Source of the DNA: Dastarcus helophoroides
Lineage: Eukaryota; Arthropoda; Insecta; Coleoptera; Bothrideridae
Length of the DNA: 64,000 bases
Direction of reading: 5' to 3'
NCBI GenBank assembly: GCA_028583605.1
Contig: CM053330.1
Coordinates: forward strand, 27,912,598-27,976,597
Both the position numbers and the translations under genes were made by a program. The notes below the pieces were generated by a model. It searched no databases. It was not told the origin of the DNA and saw only the letters and a list, made by a program, of their open reading frames with translations. Below, piece by piece: positions 51,278-62,790 of this stretch. How positions within the stretch are numbered: the stretch's first letter is position 1; each line of letters starts with the position of its first letter.

Positions 51278-52551
51278 CGAGGGCGGTTCAATAAGTACCC
51301 GTGTTAGAAATGAAGAGACCATTTTTTTCAAAAATATGTTTTTTAATTTTCAACATAGTCCCTTTTTAGAAAGATACACTTCTCCCAACGTTCCGGCCAT
51401 TTTTTTAACCCCTCCAAAAAATAGGATTTGTCGAACTCCAAAATACGCCTCTGTCTCGGCGATGACTTCCTCGTTTGAGCTAAATTTTTTCCCGCTTCTT
51501 CATGTTGGGGAACAAGAAAAAGTCGCAGGGAGCCAGATCGGGTGAATACGGGGGATGCGGCAGCGATTCATAACGCAATTCATGCAGTTTGGCAACACCA
51601 CATGAATGTGCTGGTGCGTTATCGTGATGAAACAACACCTTTTTTTTCGCCAAATGCGTGTCTCCTTTAATTTTTTGTCGAAGTGGTCCAATAACTCACT
51701 GTAGTATTGTCCAGTGATCGTTCTTCCTTTTTCTAACAAATCTATGAGGATGACGCCCTTCGCATCCCAAAAAATCGTCGCCATGACCTTACCGGCCGAT
51801 GAGGCCGTCTTCGTCTTCTTTGGTGCAGATTCACCGGGAGAAATCCATTGTTTTGATGGTTGCTTAGTTTCTGGTGTGTAATGATGAATCCAGGTTTCAT
51901 CAACGGTGACAACTCGACGCAAAAAGTCCTTCGGATCTCGCTTATATTGCCCCAAACACTGCTTCGAAGTTAACAGCCGCATCCGCTTGTTGTCCAGCGT
52001 GAGCAATCGCGGCACCCATCGGGCCGACAACTTTTTCATCGCCAACTTATCATGTATTTTATTAATTGCCGTTCCGGTCGACACCCCTACGGCCTTTGCT
52101 ACTTCGCGCACTTTCGTTCGTCGATCATTGAGAATCATGTCGTTGACTTTTTCAATGATTTCCTCGGTAACCACGTCTGCCGGGCGTCCTGGTCGGTCCT
52201 CATCAAAAACGGATGTTCGCCCACATTTAAATCCGTTGAACCAATATCTAACTGTGGTCATAGATGGCGATGTATCCCCATAAACAGCATCCAACTTTGC
52301 TTTTATCTCCTCGCATTTTTTCCCATCCAAAAACAAAAAGTGAATTACCGAACGATACTGTTCTTTTTCCATCTTAGCGAAAATCACGAAACACGTCTGA
52401 CTCGGATGACTGCCAAATCGAAACTAACCTAACAATCAGTCTGAAATTTGTATCAGCGTCGTCTGATAGATGGCAGCACACGATGATAATACTAACTTTA
52501 CTCAGGAACGTCCTCTGTCTTCAAACACGGGTACTTAATGAACCGCCCTCG
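51278..52551 (-). mobile_element. mariner element, 1274 bp
   Basis: Terminal inverted repeats of about 27 bp: CGAGGGCGGTTCAATAAGTA at the left; the reversed right end is CGAGGGCGGTTCATTAAGTA, continuing CCCGTGTT. They are flanked by TA at 51276-51277 and 52552-52553. Size and ends are typical of mariner. The transposase within is frameshifted. Confidence 0.92.
51340..52372 (-). pseudogene. mariner transposase, frameshifted
   Basis: Starts MEKEQYRSVIHFLFLDGKKC with an N-terminal helix-turn-helix. The conserved linker ARWVPRLLT and first catalytic Asp (TVDETWIHHY) are present. Open to about residue 240, then a one-base deletion near 51655 shifts the frame. In the other frame HHDNAPAHS (second Asp) and YSPDLAPCDFFLF (third Asp) follow, consistent with DD34D. 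A further frameshift occurs before the end. The longer upstream ATG at 52387 is possible, but MEKEQ fits the family. Confidence 0.88.
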
Positions 52552-52651
52552 TACTATGAAACCACTAGAAATATTTTTTTAAATTTTGGTAGTTACTATC
52601 TAGGATTAAACACGCACTTTTTGCTGGAAAAATATTTGCTTTTCTTCCATC

Positions 52652-53674
52652 AGTGGCGTTCAAGCTAATTCGTCTTTGAGCATTATTAACAAAAAAAAAC
52701 TAGTATGTCACTGCTTTTTTACACATTAAGTACCAATTTCATAAACAACTTTTATTTCTTAGTAAAAATGCTCCCCTGGATTTTTTTCGTCTGACGAACG
52801 GTTTTCGGTTAAAACAAAAAAAAACTCTAAAAACTCTGTTTACTTATTTTGCAGTATGGTTTATTAATTATTAAAAATAGTTATATTCCAAAAACATATA
52901 AATTTAACTTACATATTAACATAAATTTTGATAAAGAAACACTGATGAGCAAAGTTGTCTTAAAATAAGGCATTAAATTTGTAGAAAAGAATATAAAACG
53001 CCCATCGAAATGCAAAGAAATGCATTTTATTATTTTAATTAGAAACCGTTGGTCGGGTGAAAGAAGTTAAGGAGGACTTTTTCATAGAAATAAACAGTCT
53101 TAGTGAAAGCTATATTTATTTTGAATTAAAAAAAATAGTGGCGCGATTTTTTTATTTTATTAAAAGTATTCAAAGATATGTTAGTCGAAAACCGTTCGTT
53201 ACACAAAAAAAAGTTGAGGAGGCATTTTTACCAACAAGTAAAGGATGTTTATGCAATTGATGCTTGTTAAAAAAAAAAGCAGTAACGTAACATTTTAATT
53301 TAGCTATTTTATGCAGATAGAAGAGTTTAAGAATTTTGATAAGATAGCTCAAACTGTTCCACGTCCTAAATTGTACCCCTTGGTGCCAGTGAGAGGGGAA
53401 GCGAAGGGCATGTGGAGCTGCAATATAGGGTTTGGTAGCCCAAAGTAAACCGCCTCCTAAATTGAACCGTTTAATTTTTCCTATTTTCTTAAATTTTTAG
53501 AAAAATTTAAGGGGTTTAGTTTAAGGTGACGTACTCCACTAGGCGTACCTTACCCAACCTTTTTATCAAGAAATAAAGGTTGTTTATGAAATTGGTACTT
53601 AATTTGAAGAAAAGGAGTGACGCACCATTTTCTTCGTTAAGAATACTCGATGACATTAGCACGGATGCCACTGA
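52652..53674. mobile_element. CAGTGGC-ended element with long inverted arms
   Basis: The left end CAGTGGCGTTCAAGCTAATT and the reversed right end CAGTGGCATCCGTGCTAATG continue to match for about 160 bp (ATTAAGTACCAATTTCATAA, ACAACTTTTATTTCTT). A related inverted stretch occurs again near 53180-53295. The hAT-type ends resemble 2256-5846, but no matching 8-bp duplication was found. It sits inside the foldback element 51003-54226. Confidence 0.55.
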
Positions 53675-54226
53675 TAGACGAACAGCAAAACAATTTCCAG
53701 CTAACTGTTAGATTCTCTTAAAAATATTTAAGCTTGGCGGCTGATCTATTAATAGAACAGAGTTACGCATGAACAGTTTGAATAATTTTACATCTAGCTC
53801 TTCGTACACGCGGTCGATGCGGAAGAACCACGCATCAATGACTGGTTGTTCGATGCACCTATTTGCTTTAATGAGCCAAATTCAAAAGATATATAAAGTT
53901 TCTAACAAAACAGTGCGTCTTTGTGTCTAGTTAGTATCTAGCAAAATTAAAAAAAATATTTCGAGTGGTTTTATAGTATTTAAGAAAAAACCAATTTTTC
54001 CTTTATTTTAAGGCCCTGCATGTTGATAAAAACTTTTTTTCTTAAAATCGCTCGAGGATTATGCTCTTTAAGTATGAGCACCTTATTTTGAAACTCCTGG
54101 ATTATTATTATTATTACTATTGTTAATAAAGATCACAATTTTTTAATAGGTAAACTTTTTTTACAAATACTTTTAGCTAAACATTCCATATATTTTTATT
54201 TAATTTCCCACTCTGTTACTGAAATC

Positions 54227-54566
54227 CGAGGTTTTTAGATTTTTTATGCTCCAGGCATTCCACTAATAGAAATTTTCAAGTTTTGAGAAAAAAATCCAAA
54301 TGTTTCAAGTCGAATATCGAAAATTTGGGTTTTAAGACTTTAAAGCTTACATTCGAAAACCGTTTAGATTTCTTAAAAAAATTCCCTAAATTCTTGTCAT
54401 CTTAACCCTTTTACGTAAATTTTAAAATATTAATATATTGAAGGATTTAGATAACCTATACAAACTGAAATTATCGCGTAAAAGTTATTATTTCCGCTAT
54501 AATTATGATAAAAACTGTTACTAAATTGTGAACACTCAGTTTTAATAATAATAATAATCGATAGTA
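54227..54566. other. AT-rich spacer between transposons
   Basis: AT-rich sequence with a short TAA/ATA microsatellite near 54545-54558. No gene or element boundary seen. Confidence 0.35.
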
Positions 54567-54869
54567 CGAGCCCTGTGGCATATGAATTGAACCACTAAGA
54601 AAATTTGTTAAAATATGTATTTAAAGGAAACTTTTCTAAAACTAAAACAAAAAGAAACAAATGAATAGTTGTAATACTTAACTGCTTTACATATTATAAA
54701 TAAAGTAAACCTATTTTACAACTATATTAAATTTTAAACAGAATATCATCAAAACAGACATTATGATCTTTTCTCATATTGATTGAACCATGATTATTTG
54801 GAATATTGTACTACTGTGTACAGTCTGCTTTTTGCTTTAAAATTGCTAATGTACGATTAGACAGTGTGC

Positions 54870-55500
54870 CACCAGTGATTTTCAAAATTCAGGTTTAAAT
54901 TGTTGCCAAATTTCATTCAACATATCAATTAGTTCCGCTTTTGTTCGTACGGAACTAGTTCTTAATTGTTTTTTTATTTCATGTCACAATGTATCTACTG
55001 GAGGCAGGTCTGGGTTACTAAACGTACGTTCTAACAATAGTATATTTTGTGTATTAACATTTTTTTAACTATCTTTGCTGTGTGGCATAAAACACCATCT
55101 TGTTGGAAAATAAATTCTCCGTTTTCATTTGCTAGCATCGGCATGAATGGCAATAGTTCATTTTGCAGAATTTCTACATATTTACTAGCATTAATCGTTG
55201 TATCTATCACAAATAGTCGACCCACTCCTTAAGAGGACATACAACCCCACACCTTGACTGAAGCAGGAAATTTAACCTTAGGCTTTAATGTATCTGGATG
55301 ATGCTCCTTTCCTTATTTTTCTTTAACCTGACAACCTACCTCCCACACACAGATCTTTAATTTCGATTCATCACTCCAAATAATTCTATCCCAGTCATTA
55401 GTAGAACATGTGGAGTGCTCCTTAGCCCATTTCTAGCTAGTCTTCTTTTGCTTTGTAGTAAGAAGTTGCTTCTTTTTTGCCTAAATATTTTTATTTGACA
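54870..55500 (-). pseudogene. Tc1-like transposase, C-terminal part
   Basis: Minus-strand frames read WDRIIWSDESKLKI, then VKVWGCMSS and GRLFVIDTTINASKYVEILQ. These are followed by FIFQQDGVLCHTAKIVKK, the second catalytic Asp block, and DLPPVDTL.HEIKKQL. An in-frame stop before GRLFV, a stop in place of tryptophan (L.HEIKKQL) and other damage show it is dead. Confidence 0.75.
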
Positions 55501-55510
55501 AAATTATATA

Positions 55511-55769
55511 TGTTATCAACCATGGCAACCGAGGGTACTCGCACAAGGTCAGCGATCTCAGGGGTCGAGTGCGACAGGAATGCTGAGGGAAAAAGTGCTT
55601 GCGATGAACCGAAATGCGGCGCCTGGGTTGAGGGATTCATTCGGGGTGATTCATGGGAGACGTATGGGCGGGGCTAGCTAACGTTAACATGGATGGTTAA
55701 ATGTATAGATTTTACTTTGTCTTTTCAAATGTTACAGTTTGATATTTTTGTAATAAACGGTTGTTTACA
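55511..55769 (+). repeat. 5' LTR
   Basis: Identical by eye to the 3' LTR except one base (GGGGCT here against GCGGCT) in 259. Contains AATAAA near its 3' end. A TCAGAAGTGGGAT sequence directly follows and may be the primer-binding region; the tRNA was not assigned. Confidence 0.88.
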
Positions 55770-57000
55770 TCAGAAGTGGGATAGTATTGGTGTGTTTTTG
55801 AGTTTTTAGTGAAAAAGGTGCAAAAATATACCAGAGAACGCGCTCCAAAGTAAAAGAAGTACTGAGGACTCGGCATGAATCCAGAAGACATCGGCGATGG
55901 CAGGGGAGCTCTCGAGAGAGCTTAGCAAGCCATAAACAGAGGTGAAGACAGGAGGGTGTAAGGTCAAGTTATACATCCCCAAGAACCTCAAGTGTGGTAA
56001 TAATCGCCAGCAGGGTGCAGGAGAGTAGTGAGTCGATAACCAAATTAAATGCTTTTAGTAATGTTCTGCGTTGCGTCAGATGATTGATAAAATCATAAAT
56101 GCAAAAAAATCCAAAGTTATTAAATTTAACAGTCAATCACAAATAATCTAAACGTAAACGAAGTAAGCATACAAAGAAACGCATGCTTCTCTTAATAAAA
56201 GTATTCGTGACTCAACTTTACCCATACACGAGTATGTGATCGTCGAAATAAATGCTAATGGAGTGGAAGACTAGAGCTCCATCATAAACAAGAGCGTTTT
56301 GAACGTTGAAAATCTGTTAGAACTTTAGGACTTAAATTAAATGATGTTTATTATAAAAAAAAGTAGACGGGTTATTGCGTTTTGACGATTACTCAACAAA
56401 GGGTTTTAAATTAAAGGAAACAAATCTAAACATTGATATTAATAAAATAGAACAGCGATTCAAATACTTTTACAACCTTTAAATCTGTATAAAGGGTTAT
56501 TCCCAAAAAAAAAGGTTTTTGCTATCGAACTTGTAACGAACTAATGAACATACAAAACTAAAATCAAAACAATTCATCTTTTATCCAAGAAAAAGGACTG
56601 CCATTTAGGTGATGGTATTAGTCAGCTATCAGGTTACGGAACGATCTGTTAAAGATTCGAGTTATGATGTTTACGATTGCGACAAAAACAGAACACTGAT
56701 ATTATTTTAAGAGAGCGGACTGAGAATTATGGCCATTATGGGTTTTTTTAAGGTAATTAGTTTGATCTGAAAAAGGCCATTACGTATTTACATTTATTTT
56801 TATGAGAACATTGTTAGATTTTGGGTGCATAAATTAATCTGCTGTGCGAATCGTCCATTTTATTAATAGGTGTACCTTTACTATGATATTTCTTAGTAAT
56901 TATTGGTATTATTTTAAAGAATTAATTCCTACAATAAACATAATCTAACTCTTACATTATTGAAGTATATACATATATTGAAGTGTTAATTTTTGCGAAC

Positions 57001-57464
57001 CAAGGTTGAAATATTGGAGTATGCGGTACCTGATCCGATAATAAAAGGGATAAACTACTACTAGTCGAAAACACCTGGTTCGGCAACTTAAATAATATTT
57101 GAATTTAATCGAATATTTTAGAAAATGTACACCCTGTTATTCAGAGCAAAGTAAGCCATAAAGTGTATTGTTTCACAAAAATATTATGTTGATATGGAGA
57201 GACCATTCCTTTGAATTAGAAACTGTAGCAATTGTGTTATTAGTTAATAGATTTCGGCAGTACTTAGTCGGAAGGCCCTTCACAGTGATTACTGATTGTG
57301 CTGCAGTAACAAATACTTTAAAAAAGGTAGAATTAAATCAGAGAATTGGCTGGTGGGTTTTGGAATTGAGCGAATACCAGTTTGGCATTAGACAATCGAC
57401 CTGTCAGCAAATGCTTTATGTTGATGCTAGCGGTTGTACAAGCGACTACACTCATAATGTATGA
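57001..57464 (+). pseudogene. Ty3-type RNase H remnant
   Basis: Frames read FELETVAIVLLVNRFRQYLV, then GRPFTVITDCAAVTNTLKK and GWWVLELSEYQFGIR. This is the connection/RNase H stretch usual after reverse transcriptase in Ty3 elements (the E..ELE motif, TDC catalytic block). Stops upstream break the polyprotein, and no reverse transcriptase core was recognised. Confidence 0.65.
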
Positions 57465-57819
57465 ATTGAAGGGTAGAGAGGTAAAAAAAAAAAAAATCAC
57501 AAATCATGGTCCTCACTGGCTTGTATTTAAACGAGCACGTTTTTAAATTGTTCAACTAAATTTTGAAGATCTTGGTCTTTTTGCAACAGGTAAAATTTAT
57601 GATCAGGTGGCTCATAATTATTGGTTTCTGCGCATGCGACGTTTGGTAGAGCAATACATGAAAAACTTGTATATTGTTGTATATTTCAAATATGTAGAAA
57701 GCGTCGAATACCATAATCTTGTTAGAAAATATCCAGGTCCTTTTATAAAATTCTCACTGATTATCTAGGGTCCTTAATAAAAACGATATGAGGTAACACT
57801 CAAGTATTCTTCGTTGTGG

Positions 57820-58265
57820 ATGCGTTTACAAGGTTTGTTTTAATTTACTCTTCACCTAATACAAGGTAAGACATGTACTTACTGTAATGATAGACTTCTT
57901 CTTAAGGGGTTTTGGTGCACCATTTCAAACTATTAACTGTGACATAGGTAAACCATTTACGTCGAATAATTTTGAAATATTTCGCAAAATTAAAATACGG
58001 TATCACTAACTACTTGAATGCAGCTGGGCGACCAAGAGGAAATGGACAAGTTGAAAGTTACAATAGAACCATTTTCGATTCATTGGCTACTATGGGAACA
58101 GAAATAAACCATGAGAAATTGAATGAAAACATTAACAAACTCCAGTTAGGATTAAAAGGTACCATAAATCAGACATTAGGAGCATCTTCAAGTGAGGATC
58201 TGATGGAGTTTCGTGTAATAGGGCAGGTGACCTTATTACTAGCTGAAATGGAGCAGAATATTTGA
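57820..58265 (+). pseudogene. Ty3-type integrase remnant
   Basis: From about 57972 the frame reads KYGITNYLNAAGRPRGNGQV then ESYNRTIFDSLATMG. GRP.GNGQVE..NRT is the conserved part around the catalytic glutamate of the integrase core. VDAFTRF-like and GAPFQT-like pieces precede it in other frames. No intact polyprotein. Confidence 0.65.
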
Positions 58266-58484
58266 TGTTACAGTGGTACTACAACAAATAATTGAAAATG
58301 CATCTATTTGCCAGTCCAAACAAAAATGCATATTTCGATCCAAAGCGTTGTTTCCGATTAGCTCAAGCAAATGATTAATTTTCCTTAAAACAAATTCTTT
58401 CTTTTACAGCACAGGTACAAGTCAAATTATTACCAAAATAAAAAGGTTTTTAAGGTCACAACAACAGGAACACTGAAGGATAGA

Positions 58485-58800
58485 GTAAGGGAGGTTAGGT
58501 TCTTGGAGTAGGGTTACTACTCAGACAAGAACAGCTGGATAAGCAGATACCCAGGAAGCTCTTCAGTGCGGTGAAAGGAGATAGAATGGTGGTCAACTAT
58601 TCAGAAGCGTTCCTTTCAGGTTCAACTTAACAAAATGGTTGGATAAGTTAAGGACACTGATGAATGGAGTAGGGGGATTCGGTTCTTGGAGTAGGGTTAC
58701 TACTCAGACAAGAACAGCTGGATAACCAAATACTCAGGGTGCTCTTCAGTGTGGCGAAGGGAGATGGAATGGTGGTTAACTGTTCAGAATCATCATACTT
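58485..58800 (+). repeat. Two direct copies (~130 bp) before the 3' LTR
   Basis: GGTTCTTGGAGTAGGGTTAC, TACTCAGACAAGAACAGCTG, CTCTTCAGTG and AGATGGAATGGTGGT-like words occur in order at about 58496-58610 and again at 58680-58795, a period of about 185 bases. Noncoding part of the LTR element. Confidence 0.65.
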
Positions 58801-58994
58801 TCGCGTGGGATTAGCCCATAGAGTTAGCATTTAAGTAGGAGTTTAAGTTCTAAAAATATAAGCTGCCCCTCACTAACCAGGGTACTAATATTCTTCAAAA
58901 ATAAATAGAAAAGTTAATATACATGTTCTTATAAACTTTGTTGCACAGATCTACCACTGGAGTGAGGACACTCCAGCTGTCAGGAAGGGCCGAA

Positions 58995-59253
58995 TGTTAT
59001 CAACCATGGCAACCGAGGGTACTCGCACAAGGTCAGCGATCTCAGGGGTCGAGTGCGACAGGAATGCTGAGGGAAAAAGTGCTTGCGATGAACCGAAATG
59101 CGGCGCCTGGGTTGAGGGATTCATTCGGGGTGATTCATGGGAGACGTATGGGCGCGGCTAGCTAACGTTAACATGGATGGTTAAATGTATAGATTTTACT
59201 TTGTCTTTTCAAATGTTACAGTTTGATATTTTTGTAATAAACGGTTGTTTACA
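58995..59253 (+). repeat. 3' LTR
   Basis: Partner of 55511-55769, differing at one position. The frame at 58938-59165 overlaps it by chance. Confidence 0.88.
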
Positions 59254-59269
59254 TATATTTGAAAATTTA

Positions 59270-59482
59270 TAGGTGAGTTTTACATACCTTATAAAATCCG
59301 TATCCAAGTCTTTTTATATTTCACAGGTATGTATCCTTGGACACGGATTTTCCAATGATTTGATCCCATTGGACGCCAAACTCTCTAGACGATATCCTTC
59401 TGTCTTTTTTAATTAATTTGTCCAATGCACGTTGTTTCGGAAGAGCGATTTTCGACCTTCTGGTACTTTTTTGATAGCTCAT
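59270..59482 (-). pseudogene. Tc1-like transposase, N-terminal part
   Basis: From the ATG at 59482 the minus strand reads MSYQKSTRRSKIALPKQRAL, then DKLIKKDRRISSREFGVQW and SVSKDTYL. After a stop it continues KRLGYGFYKV. This is the paired helix-turn-helix region of Tc1 transposases. It is separated from the catalytic part by the LTR element. Confidence 0.68.
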
Positions 59483-59969
59483 TATATGTTCAAAAGTTTA
59501 ATATCAGTAAATGATATTGCACACTATACACCTAGGTATTCCGAATAATTTTGAAATATTCCAACCTGAGTTACCATTATTGTGGGCAGTTAAAATGACC
59601 TTACGAAGGTCTGCAGAAATAAATTTTCCACGCACTATAATAAATAAATGTATAGCCTTATGTAAGGCCTATTTTATTTAAATAGTATAATGTTAGTTAC
59701 TACGACAAACAAACACTAAAGTTTGAAACCTATTTTGAAGAAACCATCATTTTATTGCAATTTTTAAGAAAGTGGCGCAATACATTTGCGACAAGCACAA
59801 CTGTAGCTTTTATTTTTCAAGCGAAAATTAGTATTAAAATTCAGCAGCATAATAATAGCAAGAAGATGTATTTGTAGCAAAATGTCCTACTTCATAAAGA
59901 GTGTTTAAATTTTCCTAAAAAATTATGGAAATATTTTATGGTGGTTCAATTCTTTTGCGACAGGGCTCG

Positions 59970-60777
59970 TACTACAATCAAAATAGTTGTTTAATAAAAA
60001 AGTTACATATAAAACTGATAAATTTCTAGATATGCCAATGGTTTTGAAAAAAATTTCAAATATATCGTAATTCTACGAAGGTTTAAAATGGACATAAATT
60101 TAGAAAAAGAAAAAAATACAAAATTTGAAAATAATGTCGCAATTTCAACTTTTTCTCAACATTTTGAAATTAATGTAAAAATTTCGACTTTAGTTTATTA
60201 TTTCGATTTTAATTTCGAAATTTCAACTTTAATTTCAAAATTTAGAAAGGAAAGTGCAAATTTTAATTACATACTAAAACTTAAACTTATTGAACGTACC
60301 CCACTGTCAGTTGTTAATAATGTATATTTTAGTTACGCCTTCTTGGAACTACAATTTATAATACCTAAAAATTACAAAAACTGTCCAAACCAGTGGCGCA
60401 CAACCTTTGAAGGGGGTAAGATTGAATAATTTTTAAATATTTCATTAGTAGATGTAACCTTTTGGACGAAATGTGCTGATATAGAGATAAATATTGACTT
60501 GTGCAAAATCATCTACATAACTAAAATTGTGTTGTGTGTTCTGTGTTGCGTAATTATTACAATTACTAATTGGTCAAAGGATTAATTTTTTTTTATTTGT
60601 TTGAAAAAAGGTGTTTTAATTCGATAGTTTTGACTTTTTGACTCTACGGCAGAGGAACTGGTAACCAGAACGCAATTCTTTCGCAACTTATGTTTGGTTT
60701 ATTTCTAAAACACCGATTTATTTCATATATTTTTTAATCATTTTTTCTTAATATTTAAGTATATTATTTTTAGGTCA
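59970..60777. other. AT-rich DNA with short array and a CAGTGGCGC end
   Basis: 60040-60260 belongs to the AT-rich TTTCGACTTT family. CAGTGGCGCACAACCTTTGA at 60391 looks like a left end of the hAT-like group, but no right end was located. No gene seen; the 113-aa frame at 60088-60429 is the repeat. Confidence 0.35.
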
Positions 60778-61199
60778 AATAAGATATACACCGAACTTTC
60801 CCGCACGTTTGCGGAATCACAGCGTCAGCGGTCAGCGGAAAAAATCATGCATACTGGGTTCCTGTCGCTGCATTGCCATGGCTATAGCGGAATTCGCGTA
60901 TGTAGTGTAAACTCCTATATAAGCCGTCATGTCATGCCATCAATCCGCTGCGAAATCGCAACGGTCGCGACAGCTAAAATTTGGCGTCGGTCTGGTGAAC
61001 CTTAAAAAACCTTTCAAACATCAGCTTATTCAACAATTATTGAATTACAAATAAATTATATTTAATAATGAAGTCATATTCCGATAAATTTACTTTAATT
61101 GTCTTAAAAATACATGCGTATTTTTATTCGGAAATTCGTTTTTAGATAATAAACGTTGTTTGCTTCTTATATTTTTCAATTTTGTAGTATTGAAGCTAA
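60778..61199. repeat. Possible GC-richer repeat upstream of PKC
   Basis: Between 60800 and 60995, CGGAATCACAGCGTCAGCGG and GTCATGCCATCAATCCGCTGCGAAATCGCAACGGTCGCGAC are richer in CG than the surrounding DNA and partly complementary (CCGCTG/CAGCGG). It could be a MITE or a promoter-proximal element. Confidence 0.3.
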
Positions 61200-61565
61200 A
61201 AGTTCATTCGTCTCTCGTCACACCCTTGACCTTGCCTCTGCGCCATCTCTTTCGCGTCTTGTGACCCACATTCGGCGGCGCGGCGTGCGAAATAAGCATC
61301 GCAGAGATAAGAGGCCTCGGTGAAGATGGCGCCAGGTGAGGAGCACCGTCGATAGGCGCATTTATGTGTGTCACGGACGCCGCGACGACAACGACGCAGG
61401 GCATTGTGGGAGTCTACCGACGGCGACCGATGCCGATGCGCGTACTGTAGCGAGAGCGACCTCCATGGCTGTCAATGGTCGGTGCGAGTGCGAGGAGACA
61501 CGCTCGTCCCACAGCCCTATGTAGCTGTTGTACATCGCGAGTGAGTGTTTTGTGTGTGTGGTGCC
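61200..61565 (+). promoter_or_regulatory. CpG-rich 5' region of the PKC gene
   Basis: A sharp rise in CG content directly before the PKC start, with GAAGATGGCGCCAG (a YY1-like AAGATGGCG) at 61322 and several short upstream ATGs. A promoter plus 5' UTR is likely. No TATA box was identified. The frame at 61336-61524 looks like chance CpG-rich coding. Confidence 0.45.
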
Positions 61566-61913
61566 ATGTTTACGGGCTGCCTCAAGCTGAAACTATGCGA
61601 GGCCCAGGGCTTAAGGCCGACCGACTGCTCTAAGCGTCTCAACATGGCGTTCGGGAAGGCAGACGAACAGCAGCTGATGGACCCCTACGTTACGATAGAC
61701 GTGGACGACATGCACATCGCCCAATCGACCACTAAGCCCAAAACGTTGGACCCCGTGTGGAACGAGGTCTTCGAGCATCAGCTACACAACGCCAAGACCC
61801 TCACCTTAACAGTTTTCCATGACGCCGCCATTCCTCCAGACGTTTTCGTAGCTAACTGCAGTCTTCACTTCGAGGATCTTCTTACTCGAGAAACCGACGA
61901 CTGCGATTTCTGG
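61566..61913 (+). CDS. Novel-type protein kinase C, first coding exon (C2 domain), partial
   Basis: The first 116 residues of a novel protein kinase C, epsilon/eta type (fly Pkc98E): a diacylglycerol-activated Ser/Thr kinase. The exon is the amino-terminal C2 domain. It opens MFTGCLKLKLCEAQGLRPTD, then DPYVTIDVDD, KPKTLDPVWNEVFEH, LTVFHDAAIPPDVFVANC, and ends DDCDFW at a donor GG/GTAATG (intron from 61914). In the family DFW is followed by V, which fits a phase-0 junction. I prefer the ATG at 61566 (GTGCCATGTTT, family start MFTG) over the upstream in-frame ATG at 61545. C1 and kinase domains lie beyond the window. This class of C2 lacks a full calcium-binding Asp set. Confidence 0.9.
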
Positions 61914-62790
61914 GTAATGACAGTTTATGCATCGCGTCTATTGCACCTGGCGCGTTCTTTCCGATTAAATATTCACCGACCTTGTTTATATTTCACGACA
62001 CTTTAAAATCAAATGATATATAAATAAAGGAAATTAAACAAATTTAACACGGGATTTCGTTTCGAAGCTTTAAGAAGTTTTATAAATTTTAGAGGTCATG
62101 GAAGATGTCACCAAATTGAATATGCAAATGGACAGAGTTGAATGAAATTTAAAGTAAAAATAAAAAAGCAATTCGGCAACCTTCATGGAAAATACCAAGA
62201 ATTTGTCCGGTTAATCGCAGATATCTCTTTTCGATGTTAATGAAATATTTTAATTTTGTGCCTCGTCTACAATAATATTTGTTATCTTAAACGTTACAAC
62301 TTCGGAATCCGTACAACTCTGCTGAAAACAATTTAAAAGTAATAGATCGTGATAGTTCCATTTAAAATTTTAAACAGTAATGCGTCCCAGTTAATATTTA
62401 TGAAGGTTACACAGTCAAATTATCCAATGAAAAACTAGCAGAAATCATAATACGTAACATACGTTATCGTGAAGACCAGACTAATAAATTGGCGAAGCAT
62501 CTTAATCAAACTTATGAAGCTTAATCAAGGAACATTCATAAACATTACGTTTAAAATAACATTGATTGGAAAGGTACAAGAAATTTACATACGTACATAA
62601 TAATTATTAAAATTAAAACGTTTAACTATCTACTTATTGAAGGTATACCATGTACCAAAAAAGATCATCCTTAAAATTGTTGTCAAATGTTCTGATGATT
62701 TATTATTTTTTGATTGCTTGATTTGAACGAATGGCCAACAATTTCCTTCACATCTACAAGAAATTGCAAACAAATATTTTAAAAATGTAA
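61914..62790 (+). other. Start of PKC intron 1
   Basis: Intronic AT-rich sequence with no recognised exon or element. Confidence 0.4.

Larger units (their letters stand above)
51003..54226. mobile_element. Long-arm foldback element carrying two insertions
   Basis: The left arm (about 51003-51275, continued at 52554-52640 after the mariner) and the right arm (about 53885-54226) are inverted copies over roughly 350 bp. Shared words include GGAATGTTTAGCTAA, AAATTGTGATCTTTATTA, TTCAAAATAAG.TGCTCATAC and CGAGCGATTTTAAGAAAAAA. A mariner copy interrupts the left arm at a TA, and a second CAGTGGC-ended element (52652-53674) lies between the arms. No transposase of its own was seen. Confidence 0.65.
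55511..59253 (+). mobile_element. Ty3/gypsy-type LTR retrotransposon, internally decayed
   Basis: Two 259-bp LTRs (55511-55769 and 58995-59253) start TGTTATC and end TTTACA, flanked by the 4-bp duplication TATA (55507-55510 and 59254-59257). The 3.2-kb interior is short for the group. It keeps only RNase H and integrase traces in order RT/RH then IN, the Ty3 order. A purine-rich GGAAGGGCCGAA lies just before the 3' LTR. It is inserted in the Tc1-like element. Confidence 0.85.
54567..59969 (-). mobile_element. Tc1-like element split by an LTR retrotransposon
   Basis: The left end CGAGCCCTGTGGCATATGAA and the reversed right end CGAGCCCTGTCGCAAAAGAA both lead into TTGAACCAC, flanked by TA at 54565-54566 and 59970-59971. 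Without the inserted LTR element it is about 1.66 kb, the usual Tc1 size. The transposase is on the minus strand in two parts, 59270-59482 and about 54870-55500. Confidence 0.82.

Noticed and set aside
61336..61524. 62-codon CpG-rich frame before the PKC start
   Set aside because: Lies in the likely promoter/5' UTR with R/D/A-rich content expected from CG-rich DNA; no family match.
61545..62006. 153-codon reading of the PKC exon to the stop at 62006
   Set aside because: After DDCDFW the sequence meets a GTAATG donor and the residues beyond lose C2 similarity; the extra 30 codons are intron.
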